Position numbers and translations under genes: made by a program. Under the pieces are notes generated by a model, which was given only the letters and a program-made list of their open reading frames with translations, was not told the origin of the DNA and did no database searches. Source: Nemertoderma westbladi (Eukaryota; Xenacoelomorpha; Nemertodermatida; Nemertodermatidae). Taken from it: a stretch of 29,167 nucleotides of DNA. Positions within the stretch are counted from its first letter, which is position 1. Every line of letters begins with the position of its first letter. The stretch covers positions 1 to 29,167 of the forward strand of contig JAUCBJ010003839.1 of NCBI GenBank assembly GCA_032718475.1. The letters run 5' to 3'. Below, one piece after another: positions 10,101-18,268 of this stretch.

Positions 10101-10391
10101 CCAGTACCGGTACGAGATTGTATTCATGGAATTTGGTGCAAACAAACTTTAGGCTACTTTTGTAGGCTAAAGTTCGTGCTACGTTACGTTATACAGTTCT
10201 TTATATGAGCAGATGAGATGTGAAGATTACAACTGTACTAAAAGTAGGACCTGGCCAGCTGGCCTACTAGAATACAATAGGCAGATAGGCCTACCGCTAC
10301 CAGTAGCCTAATACTTTAATATGATGAAAAACCCGATATAGGGCAAAGCCAAACAATAGGCCTACATTGTTACCTGAACTGCTGAATTCAT
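1074..10391 (-). CDS. COPZ1: Coatomer subunit zeta (COPZ), five exons, complete
   Basis: The small zeta subunit of the COPI coat works with the other coatomer subunits in Golgi-to-ER and intra-Golgi vesicle formation on cytosolic membrane faces. Minus-strand exons are 10391-10374, 9865-9715, 9079-8988, 5140-4916 and 1121-1074, all with GT-AG junctions and compatible phases. They total 534 nt, giving 177 residues plus a stop, the same length I know for human COPZ1. The product is one longin-like domain. Diagnostic stretches are [19 protein letters not shown] near residue 9, [10 protein letters not shown] in exon 3, [12 protein letters not shown] in exon 4 and the C-terminal QIKWSL. The start is chosen because MNSAVQ gives exactly the vertebrate spacing to SLYTVKA. 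COPZ1 and COPZ2 cannot be separated from this; invertebrates usually carry one gene. Introns 3 and 4 (3.8 kb each) are filled with repeats, but no coding base appears damaged. Confidence 0.95.
1152..2957. repeat. 33-bp minisatellite with higher-order structure in COPZ intron 4
   Basis: There are roughly 54 tandem copies of a 33-bp unit (plus-strand halves CCAAGAGTATAGACAC and AGTCACACAGTGGTGTA). Spacing is exactly 33 bp in the uniform block 2069-2957. The block 1152-2068 is more diverse. It contains six copies of a longer variant with CGAACAGTGTCGAACAGAG, starting near 1259, 1329, 1500, 1671, 1911 and 2019, which makes a higher-order repeat. Variants with an extra ACTATAG or ACTGTAG step cluster near 2520, 2650, 2858 and 2900, consistent with local duplication. 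Because 33 is a multiple of 3, several frames stay open on both strands. Those are not genes. Confidence 0.97.
3040..3180. repeat. Degenerate direct repeat in COPZ intron 4
   Basis: The words CCCTCCGGTGTTTGCCCTAA (about 3040) and CCCTCCGATGGTCTGCCCTAA-like sequence (about 3151) are two diverged copies about 110 bp apart, each followed by a GATTRCGA word. Function is unknown; this may be a decayed tandem duplication. Confidence 0.4.
3253..3267. repeat. Poly(C) tract
   Basis: Fifteen consecutive C residues lie within COPZ intron 4. It is one of six such C or G homopolymers in the window. Confidence 0.9.
3528..3622 (+). repeat. G-rich tract with quadruplex potential
   Basis: About 95 bp on the plus strand carry many GGG to GGGGGG runs separated by short spacers. 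The phrase TTGAGTGGGTT(A/G)GGATG occurs twice. Because COPZ is transcribed from the plus-strand template, the G-rich strand is the template strand. Quadruplex formation is inference only. Confidence 0.45.
3630..4915. other. COPZ intron 4, donor-side part
   Basis: This is AT-rich intronic sequence without recognisable coding, RNA or mobile-element structure beyond the G-rich tract just before it. The short open frames here have no recognisable similarity. Confidence 0.5.
4916..5140 (-). CDS. COPZ1: COPZ exon 4 (residues 88-162)
   Basis: The acceptor CATTTCAG|CTAATA and donor CAG|GTATGG frame exactly 75 codons in phase 0. It encodes the C-terminal helices: [20 protein letters not shown], then [20 protein letters not shown] and SISEQTVAQ. 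The open frame runs on past the donor for about 24 codons, but that extension has no COPZ similarity. Confidence 0.95.
5291..5676 (-). pseudogene. LINE 3'-end fragment, internally deleted (copy A)
   Basis: This matches the last part of the larger LINE at 5877-7841. On the minus strand it contains the tail of the reverse-transcriptase ORF ([14 protein letters not shown], then [15 protein letters not shown]) and the 3' end. Sequence at about 5612-5676 corresponds to 6340-6405 of the larger copy, so several hundred bases between the two blocks are missing. It is cut at 5676 by the foldback element. It sits in COPZ intron 3, in the same orientation as the host gene. Confidence 0.8.
5677..8177. 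mobile_element. Foldback element with long inverted arms, interrupted by a LINE
   Basis: Termini read CCAAACTTCGATAGAT on the left (5677) and the reverse complement on the right (ending 8177). The left arm 5677-5876 continues, after the LINE is skipped, at 7842-7889. Together these mirror the right arm 8177-7939. Removing the 1,965-bp LINE leaves a hairpin of about 536 bp with arms near 240 bp and a loop of about 50 bp. No coding capacity of its own and no clear target duplication are visible. It looks like a non-autonomous foldback or MITE-type DNA element. Confidence 0.8.
5877..7841 (-). pseudogene. 5'-truncated non-LTR retrotransposon with broken reverse transcriptase ORF (copy B)
   Basis: This is a LINE ORF2 remnant on the minus strand. 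In order it shows an upstream linker region, RT fingers ([18 protein letters not shown]), template-handling motifs ([19 protein letters not shown]), motif A with the catalytic aspartate ([11 protein letters not shown]), motif B ([13 protein letters not shown]), motif C and a conserved C-terminal region ([23 protein letters not shown]). The frame shifts at least twice, once between motifs A and B near 6870-6900 and once inside motif C near 6700, where one base appears lost from the acidic codons. The endonuclease domain is absent. The 3' end is a short TAG-triplet tail, not poly(A). It lies inside the right arm of the foldback, with only TTG shared at the junctions. I do not assign a clade. Confidence 0.9.
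8148..8211. repeat. Near-perfect palindrome at the foldback terminus
   Basis: The foldback end at 8148-8177 meets a second copy of the same terminus (CCAAACTTCGATAGATCCC, from 8181) in opposite orientation, separated only by GGC. Arms are about 30 bp. The second copy ends by about 8211, so it looks like an isolated end or an aberrant junction product. Confidence 0.85.
8207..8250. repeat. Short tandem repeat TTTTGATTGG(TTG)
   Basis: Three to four copies of a TTTTGATTGG-based unit immediately follow the palindrome. They may have grown from its terminal TTTTGATT. Confidence 0.8.
8251..8987. other. COPZ intron 3, donor-side part
   Basis: I see no gene here. The segment 8705-8770 is a purine-rich imperfect repeat of TAGAATT-type words. 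The rest is unremarkable intronic sequence. Confidence 0.4.
8988..9079 (-). CDS. COPZ1: COPZ exon 3 (residues 57-87)
   Basis: This exon is too short to stand out as an open frame. The acceptor TTTTCTTAG and donor GAA|GTAAGT frame 92 nt. It encodes [19 protein letters not shown] followed by [11 protein letters not shown], the central COPZ strands. Its first two bases complete the serine split from exon 2, which confirms the phase. Confidence 0.95.
9080..9714. other. COPZ intron 2
   Basis: A 635-bp intron, AT-rich, without a recognisable element. A loosely matched inverted pair (AGGTGGAC near 9568, GTCCACCT near 9660) is too short to call as an element. Confidence 0.5.
9715..9865 (-). CDS. COPZ1: COPZ exon 2 (residues 7-57)
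   Basis: The acceptor TTATTCAG|GATGCG opens the exon and the donor T|GTGAGT closes it in phase 1, splitting codon 57. It encodes the N-terminal longin beta strands ([25 protein letters not shown]) and the following helix ending [10 protein letters not shown]. Confidence 0.95.
10374..10391 (-). CDS. COPZ1: COPZ exon 1 (coding part, residues 1-6)
   Basis: Six codons, MNSAVQ, are followed by the donor CAG|GTAACA, phase 0. The exon is very short, so its identity rests on the correct spacing to the conserved SLYTVKA block, a good donor and an AUG immediately upstream. The 5' UTR and promoter would extend toward 10400-10560. No TATA box is evident there. Confidence 0.75.
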
Positions 10392-10560
10392 TATACACGC
10401 GTGTCCGTTCGAGTGACGGTACCTAGCAGGATAGCAGGAGCCACAATCGCACCAGGCGCTGCCACGGCCTGACTCTCTTGAAATGAATTTATTCCTTGTT
10501 CAGTTGTCTGGTTGTTAGTCAGCTCTCTCTTCAGCAGCTAGGCCTTCCCTGAACTGCCGA
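10392..10560 (-). promoter_or_regulatory. Presumed COPZ 5' UTR and promoter region
   Basis: This is the sequence immediately upstream of the COPZ start codon on the minus strand. It has a locally GC-richer stretch near 10425-10470 and no TATA box, as is common for housekeeping genes. The assignment is positional; no specific factor site is claimed. Confidence 0.35.
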
Positions 10561-10704
10561 TAGGAGGACAGTCAGACTATAACTGGATAAGGACAGAACA
10601 GCAGAAGTACGAGCAGATGAGACGAGAACAGGAAATAAGATTTATCTGTATTGCGTATTGTGTATTATCTGTATCTGTATTTAGCTGTATTGCTTATTCC
10701 TTAT

Positions 10705-11736
10705 ACATGAGAGTAAAAACCCAAGCGATCATTTTGTGAACATCCAATGATATTGCCTGTTTTATAAATGCTTTAAGTTGTTATGGGATGTTCTGTTTGA
10801 TTGGTTGTTATGTGATTTACTTGCTAATCTTGGCCAGTATTAAATACACTAAATCAACAAGCACTGATCAATGTGTACAGATATACAGTAGGAGTCAATA
10901 TGTTTCACAGGAGGCATGATGGCGGGGGGAGGGGGGGGGGGGGTTTTCGAAAACCTATCTTGGTGAATTAAAAGCACATTCCGGCAAATTAGCAATGATA
11001 ATTATTAAGTGAGGGAAAGGAGCAGGTTGCTGTGGCAGGATAATGGATAGAATAATAATGATTTTTATTACGTACTACAGTATATTTATTATTTATTTTG
11101 GAATAAAGATGTAAGGTAAAAAGAGCACGACATTGACATTTTCGTCGACATTGACGTCGTCGGGATGTGCAGTTTTCCGATGTCCGATCATATTACTTTT
11201 CTCTGTAAATCTTTTCTCGCAATGGGTATCGGTACACGTATAATAATCTTTTTCACAATTCATTATTAGGGCCTAGTGTATTACGTATTATTTACCTACA
11301 TTAAATGTCCAGTTACTGCTGTATTTTACGATATGACAGTATTTTACAAAGATTAAAGCTGTAAAGAGGCCTGGCCTCTATCCTAGAACCTAGAGCAAGA
11401 GTCCATCAATTGTATTATATTCTTAAGTACATTCCTGCATTCTTTCATTATTACGTCAGTCACTGCAAACAATCACTCATAGCGTCATAGGTAAGTGTGT
11501 TAGAGTCTGAGAGTACATGTAGAGCTACCGGCATACTGCTAATATTTAAATGTAAACTACTAAGTTACATTGATCGCTTGTTGATTTAGTGCATTTAATA
11601 CTACTGGCCAAGATTAGCAAGTAAATCACACAACAACCAATCAAACAGAACATCCCATAACAACTTAGAGCATTTATAAAACAGGCAATATCATTGGATG
11701 TTCACAAAATGATCGCTTGGGTTTTTACTCTCATGT
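10705..11736. mobile_element. 1,032-bp TIR element with 9-bp target duplication (Mutator-like MITE candidate)
   Basis: The inverted arms 10705-10876 and 11564-11736 both begin ACATGAGAGTAAAAACCCAA at the outer ends. They differ by only a few substitutions and small indels. The perfect direct repeat ATTCCTTAT flanks the element at 10696-10704 and 11737-11745, which fixes both boundaries. The interior of about 690 bp is non-coding and includes a poly(G) run at 10931-10943 and a CGTCGACATTGACGTCG-rich patch. Long arms plus a 9-bp duplication suggest a non-autonomous Mutator-like element, but 8-9 bp duplications also occur in other superfamilies. Confidence 0.9.
10931..10943. repeat. Poly(G) tract inside the TIR element
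   Basis: Thirteen consecutive G residues, preceded by a GGCGGGGGGA run. Confidence 0.85.
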
Positions 11737-11745
11737 ATTCCTTAT

Positions 11746-12981
11746 TAATTAAAGATTAAAGAAACTTAAAAGATTTAGTAGTTAGACCTAACTGCAGAAC
11801 TGTCAGCCGAAGGCCTATACTGCTATCAGGCTATAGTCCAGTACTGCAGTAGTCTAAGTCTATCAGTCATTCAGTTCAGTATGTCTGTTCATGTTGTTTC
11901 CTAGCCGATCAGCCACTAGGCACTAGGGCCTACTGCAGTAAATTAGGCTAGGCCAATAAAATTATACAATACAAATTATACTAATAGGCCTACAGCTGTA
12001 CAGTATCAGAATATAGCTCTATAGCTGTAGCAGTAGCGTCCACGTGTCGGGTGTCGTGTACTGCTGTACTGTACAGCAACACTTCAGCAACAGCACTACC
12101 TGCCTGCCTACTGACTGACTGACCTACCACTGTACCACACCGACATACTGTACAGTACTTACAGTAAGTACTGAAGTAATGCAGTAATGGGAAGGCCAAT
12201 ATCAAGGCCTACTTCTGTACTTGACTGCTAGAAGACATTCTAGTCTGGTAGTCTGGTAGTAGGCTTTGGGTAATCATGGTAATATACGGCATACGGCAAT
12301 CAGGCAATACAAATTAAAATTTAGGTTAGGCCTACTCACATACGGTACCGTAGTTGTAATTCCCAAAGTCCATAGGCATTTGGGCCTATTTTATACTGTA
12401 GGCCTAAAGCTGCGAGTAGCAAGTGGGTAGTGGCAAATAGCGAGTTGGCTTATTTAGCCAATTAGTGGCGAGGCGATGAGAGAAAGTGTTTCACAAAATG
12501 TATTTAATTCAACGAGTAGAAAGTAGGCTACACAGGTAACAAGTAAATAATGAGAAAGTAGCAAGTAAATTGTTAAAAGCAGCAAGTAGCGAGAGAAAGT
12601 ACTGTACTTCATAAAGAAAGTTTCTAATTTCTACTTTCCCTCGACTAATACCGTGTTCAAACTGAAAGTATTACCACAGCAGTAAGAACAGGCAACGGTA
12701 GGCACACTGTAGCTTGAAAACATTTGGAAATAGGCCTAATGCCGACAACCGGTTCAGTCTCTACAGAAAACTGAAAGTATTACCGGTAGGCCTACCCCTA
12801 CTCATGTGATAGGAATCAATAAGTCAACAACAGCATACACTGCATTATACAGTTATAGTGTTATACAGCAGGTTTACCGCTTTTACAGTTACTAATACTG
12901 GCTATCTACATACTTCCAATTCAGGTGCAAATCGAACTATTGTACAGTAGATTGTCAAGGTCAAGTGAAATGCGCTTTTAG
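11746..12981. other. Gene-free region with short palindromic words and a cryptic AAGTAGC repeat
   Basis: TAGGCCTA and TACTGTACAGTA words are dense here. Between about 12410 and 12610 the words AAGTAGC, AGCAAGTA and GCGAG recur irregularly (cryptically simple sequence). A short CTGA/CTGC run lies near 12101-12122. No supported gene. Confidence 0.4.
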
Positions 12982-13361
12982 ATAATATCTGCGACATTGA
13001 GTCGCAATCACAAACTGACAATGTGACAATACTGTTGGCGAATCCAACTCAAACGCTAAAGTCGAAAGTTCGCTTATTAAAAGCTATGTTGCAGCATGCG
13101 GAGTTAGAAAAGGTGCAAGTGCGAAAATTTTCACCGACTTTCACGAAATATGATGTCAAGCGCACCTGGACGGAAATTGCCCAAAATGCGAAATCGTACG
13201 GCTATATAATAATTGGAAGAAACACCAGTCACTGGGAGTTTGTTAATCCCAGTAAAAAATCCGCATTCGTAACGCATGGGATGGCGCATATTTCACGCAT
13301 TCTGAAATGTTACATAGATGACCTACTCTTACCGGTAGATATGTACAGTATGAACGACTGA
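12982..13361 (+). CDS. Orphan ORF, probable terminal or single coding exon
   Basis: An open frame ends at TGA 13361. No ATG starts the long frame: position 13023 is GTG and the first in-frame ATG is 13085, giving about 92 residues. A good acceptor (GCGCTTTTAG) ends at 12981, so this is more naturally a 3' exon joined to an unidentified upstream exon. Its codons are richer in GC than the surroundings and the product looks protein-like: KSKVRLLKAMLQHAELEKVQ is probably helical, and WTEIAQNAKSYGYIIIGRNT and SHWEFVNPSKKSAFVTHG follow. I do not recognise a family. It lies about 2.6 kb from, and divergent to, COPZ. Confidence 0.5.
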
Positions 13362-14328
13362 ATAGACTGAATATGACTTGTAGGACCGTTACGCTATTAA
13401 TAATGGAATCTGCACAATGTAAATGGTTTTCTAACTACTAATACGCGATACAAAAAACTAACAATTCTTCTACTGTACAAAATATATGAAATTTGTATAT
13501 TATAAACTAATGTACATACAGTAGCACCATATTTTATTTAAACTATCCTAATACTGTACAAAATATTTTATTTTTTATACTGTACAACTTACAAAACTAC
13601 TACACCCTAAACTCCTAATAACACTCCAAATTTTTTCCTAAGAATGATTTTTGAATTTAGACATAACCCTTGTCAGAACTGTTGAAACCTCTATAGATAC
13701 CCTTTTATTTAAAACTGACGACCTATTCCTTTTAATTAGTAAACTTTCAAAGCACTAGCACTATTATTGCTATTGCCTGGCTGCAACTGCGATATACTGT
13801 AACTCAATTATTTTAATATATGTGCAATTCTTTATAATATGGAAGTTTTAATGGAATAATAAATAAATGTTAAATGTTAAAACAGTATTTCAATATCACA
13901 CATAGAATCGTTCCCAACTTTGTCGTTATACATACAAACATGTAGCCTACAAACATACCTGTACATCCATCGTGTTTTTGCCGGCCTCAACTTTAGACAA
14001 AAACTAGCTAACTAGCCAAGACAGGTTCGTTTTAATTTGCTAAAAAAAAATAAATAAAATAGAAATTTAACGTGTCAGCAAGAACGCTATTTTTAAATTA
14101 GGGAAACTTGACGCAAATCCCATCTCGGGGAATTAATAATTTCATAATTTCGTCAGCATTTGATATGTTAAATTATTAATTAATGGAAAGGAACATGTTA
14201 TAGTGGTACGTTATTCTAACAAAAACAATAAACGCATGTCCATAGAATTCATTACTATTGTATTTTTGGGAGTAATCAGTTGTTATTGGCGTAGATGAAT
14301 TGATTACGTTGATTTTGAAAACTTCCCC
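13362..14328. other. Gene-free AT-rich stretch
   Basis: I see nothing coding or structural. Plus-strand AATAAA words near 13857 could serve the upstream ORF as polyadenylation signals, but this is unproven. Confidence 0.35.
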
Positions 14329-14407
14329 GGCCCATGCGAGGATCGAACCCACGACCTACTGTACGAGAGATGTGAATTCAATGCAACCACTACACCAAGG
14401 TTGGGCC
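14329..14407 (-). repeat. tRNA-like sequence, probable tRNA-derived SINE head or tRNA pseudogene
   Basis: On the minus strand, an A-box-like TGGTGTAGTGG (14397-14387) and a B-box GGTTCGATCC (ending about 14341) are spaced as in tRNA genes. Ends GGCCCA and TGGGCC could pair as an acceptor stem. The anticodon arm does not fold well and the T stem has a mismatch. I therefore call it a tRNA-derived repeat rather than a functional tRNA. Confidence 0.5.
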
Positions 14408-15260
14408 CTCGAAATAATACATCGAAACAACGAGTAGTTTTTTTATTCTCCGACCACTAGGCATTCACGGCTATATAGAGTAGCTTAGTTTCTTTACCAT
14501 AAGACGTGAATCGGCAACATTCCGGCTCTTTGGAGTGATAACACGTGTTTTCCCATATGTGGCCCATCATAATTATTTAAAATTAAATCCGATCATAATT
14601 TTGGATACATACATACTGTATGTAGAGGAAGTTTGTGTGCGTCTGTGGTAGGCCTAATTGAAATATTCATATCCTGATATCATATCCTAAACACATAATT
14701 TCCCAAATATATTGGCACAGATGGATGACGGATGTAAAAAGTGGAAGTAATAAACCAATTAATGTGTTCTAATCTAATAAATTAATTCCGCCAGCATATG
14801 AGTTCGGAGAGTCGATCAGTCATACTATAAATACTGTAAGAAACACTTTAGGTCACAGAGTCATTTCCTTTCCGACGAACTGCTTTGGTGTAGGCCTACT
14901 GTATAGAGTTTGGTACGCACTTTCATTTATTAGGTGCTACTGTACACTATTGCACTTGTACACGATTTTAACAAGTTTGTTAATATCGTTGTTTACCAGT
15001 TTACCAGAGAGCGGCGCAAAAATAATCGAGTAATGCTGATGACAAGGTTTGGGGTAGGCCAACTGTAATCCACACGGGTGATACGTGATACTGTATCGGG
15101 CTTTCTGATATCTATACTACAGTACAGTAGTGGGCCTACTCTACTGTATGTAAAAACTACCGCAGTTTTCTATTTAACCCATTAAAGCCTGTGGTGTTGG
15201 CAAATGCTAACACCCCCCGCTGGATATATTTAGTGTGATAATTACTGTAGAAGGGATTGA
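14408..15260. other. Gene-free region upstream of the secreted-protein gene
   Basis: No supported gene. Palindromic TAGGCCTA and TACTGTA words are present. Confidence 0.35.
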
Positions 15261-15293
15261 ACCAATCCAATCAGTAATTAAAATTTTATATAA
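15261..15293 (+). promoter_or_regulatory. CCAAT and TATA-like promoter of the secreted-protein gene
   Basis: A CCAAT word (15262-15266) and TATATAA (15287-15293) lie about 70 bp before the ATG. A transcription start near 15320 would leave a 5' UTR of about 40 nt. The CCAAT box is closer to the TATA box than usual. Confidence 0.5.
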
Positions 15294-15360
15294 ACTTAAA
15301 AAATATTTCAAATATCTCAAATTATTTTGAATAAACTTCGTCTAGGACTACTTCTCCATA

Positions 15361-15563
15361 ATGTCAGTTGCCATGATAGTTGGGGTAACTTTGGTTTTGG
15401 CTCTGCACTCCGTCGGCAGTAATGCGATGAAAATGGTAGCAAATATTGACGGCTTTCCTTGTCATGGAGCCAATGTCTTCCTGGACCAGCAAGTCAGTGA
15501 CTTCGCAGGGATTCGAGCACAATTCAATAACGACGTCAGTGATGCATTCTGGCAAACATTTTC
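15361..15563 (+). CDS. Secreted-protein gene exon 1 (residues 1-68)
   Basis: Carries the start codon and signal peptide. The donor TTTTC|GTACGT leaves two bases of codon 68. Confidence 0.78.
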
Positions 15564-17902
15564 GTACGTTACATACAGTACAATTGACCTACTGTACGTA
15601 GTCAGCAATAGGTCTGCTAAAATTTATGGTTTATATTTTTATTGGCATTGGAGCAAGTATATAGTCGTAGAGACGACACAGTTTTAAAACCTAAAAATTT
15701 CAATTTATTACATTTACAAATGTAATTTAAGCATAGTTGACTGTCAACCCAATAATACAATGATGGCTATACATATTTCTTCCATAGAATGAGAGAGATG
15801 GGCTGTGAAGATCCTAGTAATGGTATACAAGGACCATGTGACGGGTTATCGTCCGTGGATTCTAAGACTGTCGCATGGCTCGCTCCTGAAGTTGTGGACT
15901 TTTGGTCACCGACTTTGAACTTTTCGGATCCCGATTTTATTAATCAGGCTCGTTATGGGAGAAGTTTTGTTCACCCCTACACATTTGGGACTTTTGAATA
16001 CGATTTCGGCTACGCACCTCATGTAAGCATTACTACAGCCATATTAAATCTGTATCAATTACACAGTAGGCCCTAATGTACACTTTTTTTTATTTTTCCG
16101 GACTTGCCCCGCAAGGTGTTTATACAGCTTATCGAAGAGAGCCCAGCCCACATTACTAAACAGCTTTATTGGTTGAAACTGACCTGCATAACAATCCCCC
16201 CCCCCCCCCCCCTTAACTTATGACTAATTATAATTAAATACGACTACCGGTAACTACTGTACTGTAGGTCTAATTGTTTACAAGAAAAACCAAAAACACA
16301 TTCTCATTCACAAATTATTATGTACATCTGCTGTTTCCAACGGTATGTAGGTGTTGTAATTCAAATTTAAAAATGACATCCTGGTACTGTGTACTATTAT
16401 GCATTTAAGTATGGCATTATTGTTTTCAGAGGAACAGTATTTGGCGCCTCTGTTAAATTAATTAAAATATAAATCTTGCAGTGTTCCGAAGTAGATAAAC
16501 TCAACCCAGTCTGTTATGAAGACAGGTCTGATGTAACTCTAGAGGAGTGGGACATGGCTTCTGGTGACATCTCACTTGTATGCGAGACAGACGGTACTGG
16601 GTCTTACGATATTAAGGCCAAAAACTTACTTCCTAGGTAGGTCAATTCGGTAAAACTGAAGAGTACCGGTGTCACAGGCGAAAATGGCCTCTCTTTTGAT
16701 AGCTGATGCTACCCGAAGGTGGGATGGGCAGATACAGTACTGTACAGTACATACTGTTGTCTGCACTTATCCCATGCAGTATAATTTATATCGAATAAAT
16801 ATTTGATTTTAGAACAATGTACTCGGTGTGGGCAGTGTTCGCCTGTTCTTTATCGCACGAAGACGATAACAGATGTCCTGGAGTTGATGCTAATGGTGAT
16901 CCCGTGGGTTCCCCTATGGCTTTCAATATGATGGGTGGGCTAGCGAGTGTAATCGTCACTGATGAGTAAGTATGTATTAAAAGTCGTTACATGTTAAATA
17001 CATACAATTACAATGCCGTTTTGTGGATTATATAAAATAGTAAAGTTTGTTATAATTACGGATAAAATAATGATAGGCCTACTGTCGAGTTTCTACTACA
17101 GATTAACGCTGGACAAATATTGTATAGCCCGGCTCACAAATACTGTGCACTTCTGGGTGACAGCGCTGTCATCGCATATCATATACGCCTTGGGATATAC
17201 AGAGCTGTATAAAGGTTCTTTCAAACTGCGACGTAAAAACCACTACGCTGTGTATCCTATGAACCGGGTTTAAGTCCTACAGTACTTATAACCAATAAAT
17301 CAAGCGCGAAATCGCGCAAAGGTCCGCGTTTACTGACGCATGAACTATCTCCTTGGATGGCTTACTTCCAATTTTACTAACAAAAAAATTTACGGGAACG
17401 GGGGATTGAACTCAGTACCTAGATATTTCAAGTCCAACGCTCTACCAATAACGCCATTGCGCCGTATGAAGCCTTATAAAACTAAAATCTAACTGGAAAT
17501 TAATAACAACTACAACAGCAATGGGGTGAATATTAGTATAGGTCTCGCTACGCGGTATTAAAAATACTTCTCCACTCTAAGTACCATGTATTTGTTCCTG
17601 GAACTTGTAATGTAATTGTAACATTTAATTGTACAATAAGAGTCTGTAATTAATATGAAGCAAAATTTATCAATATCATCACCAAAAACACACATTTTGT
17701 TTTCAGCAAAGGCGATGGTGAAATCTCGAAGCCGCTGTCCTATTGCCCCCTGGATCCTGACAACCCCATCATGTATTCTGCCCTGTTCGCCCATCCTGAT
17801 GGGATTATGTGGGGTGGCATGCCTTCAAGTTATCGAAATTTACCGCCTTTTGGGAGCGACCATCTTTGTTTCAACATTGGAGATTATTTATTAGATGAAT
17901 AA
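15361..17902 (+). CDS. Secreted ten-cysteine protein, five exons, family not identified
   Basis: Exons are 15361-15563, 15788-16022, 16482-16636, 16813-16965 and 17707-17902, all GT-AG with matching phases, giving 942 nt and 313 residues. Residues 1-22 form a signal peptide (MSVAMIVGVTLVLALHSVG). The mature part has ten cysteines (34, 74, 85, 147, 157, 180, 209, 219, 262, 303), an even number suited to disulfides, and one N-glycosylation sequon (NFS). The C-terminal half looks like a beta-sandwich: YSVWAVF at 201, GGLASVIVTDDKGDGE near 240, HPDGIMWGG at 278 and HLCF near 301. This layout reminds me of unannotated secreted bacterial proteins with similar motifs, but that is recollection, not a search. 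An extracellular role is inferred; no catalytic motif is evident. Intron 4 carries a tRNA-derived repeat. Confidence 0.82.
15788..16022 (+). CDS. Secreted-protein gene exon 2 (residues 68-146)
   Basis: The acceptor TTCCATAG|A completes serine 68. The donor CAT|GTAAGC is phase 0. It encodes an aromatic-rich stretch, VDFWSPTLNFSDPDF and FVHPYTFGTFEYDFGYAPH. Confidence 0.82.
16196..16212. repeat. Poly(C) tract in intron 2
   Basis: Seventeen consecutive C residues within intron 2 of the secreted-protein gene. Confidence 0.9.
16482..16636 (+). CDS. Secreted-protein gene exon 3 (residues 147-198)
   Basis: Too short to stand out as an open frame. The acceptor ATCTTGCAG and donor CTAG|GTAGGT frame CSEVDKLNPVCYEDRSD and ISLVCETDGTGSYDIKAKN, adding three cysteines in phase with its neighbours. 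Confidence 0.8.
16813..16965 (+). CDS. Secreted-protein gene exon 4 (residues 198-249)
   Basis: The acceptor GATTTTAG and donor GATGA|GTAAGT frame MYSVWAVFACSLSHEDDNRC and MMGGLASVIVTD. Both junction phases agree with exons 3 and 5. Confidence 0.82.
17395..17463 (-). repeat. tRNA-derived repeat in intron 4
   Basis: On the minus strand, GGCGCAATGGCGTTATTGG resembles a tRNA 5' half with an A box, and GAGTTCAATCCC (17413-17402) resembles a B box. It is followed by non-tRNA sequence, so a tRNA-derived SINE head or pseudogene is most likely. No target duplication was found. Confidence 0.55.
17707..17902 (+). CDS. Secreted-protein gene exon 5 (residues 249-313 and stop)
   Basis: The acceptor TTTTCAG|CAAAGG completes aspartate 249. 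It encodes KPLSYCPLDPDNP, HPDGIMWGGMPSSY and HLCFNIGDYLLDE, then TAA. An AATAAA (17898-17903) overlaps the stop codon. A second AATAAA at 18223-18228 is a more likely polyadenylation signal. Confidence 0.82.
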
Positions 17903-18268
17903 ACGATTTACAGTAGGCCCCCCTATTGTGGGTAACTCAATATTATGGTGAAACATGGAACATACCTTTGTGTTGGTGTCTGGGTAAATTGAACTTCATG
18001 TAGGCCTATTTTACTTACAGTATAAATGTTATTGGTTGTTTCTGTTACTGTTTCAATGTACAGTAGGCTTACAGTGCTACAGTACAGTAGTACAAGTAGT
18101 TCCAGCAAGGTGGTATTGTGTCAAAGCTCGGCGTTTATCATGTGTTGTCTCCAGCTGATGTTTAATGCTGATGCCCTTAGTAAGTAATATTGTGTAACTA
18201 AACCGTAGCTACTGTATTTTGAAATAAACGTAATGAACCAAAACGTGGTGTTTATTAAATAGAAAGAA

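Noticed and set aside
11990-12205. Minus-strand 71-codon frame
   Set aside because: Lies in CTGA/TACTGTA-rich sequence and shows no similarity to known proteins.
17013-17273. Plus-strand frame of 86 codons in intron 4 of the secreted-protein gene
   Set aside because: It follows a clean donor at 16966 and shows no domain. The downstream exon joins in phase without it.
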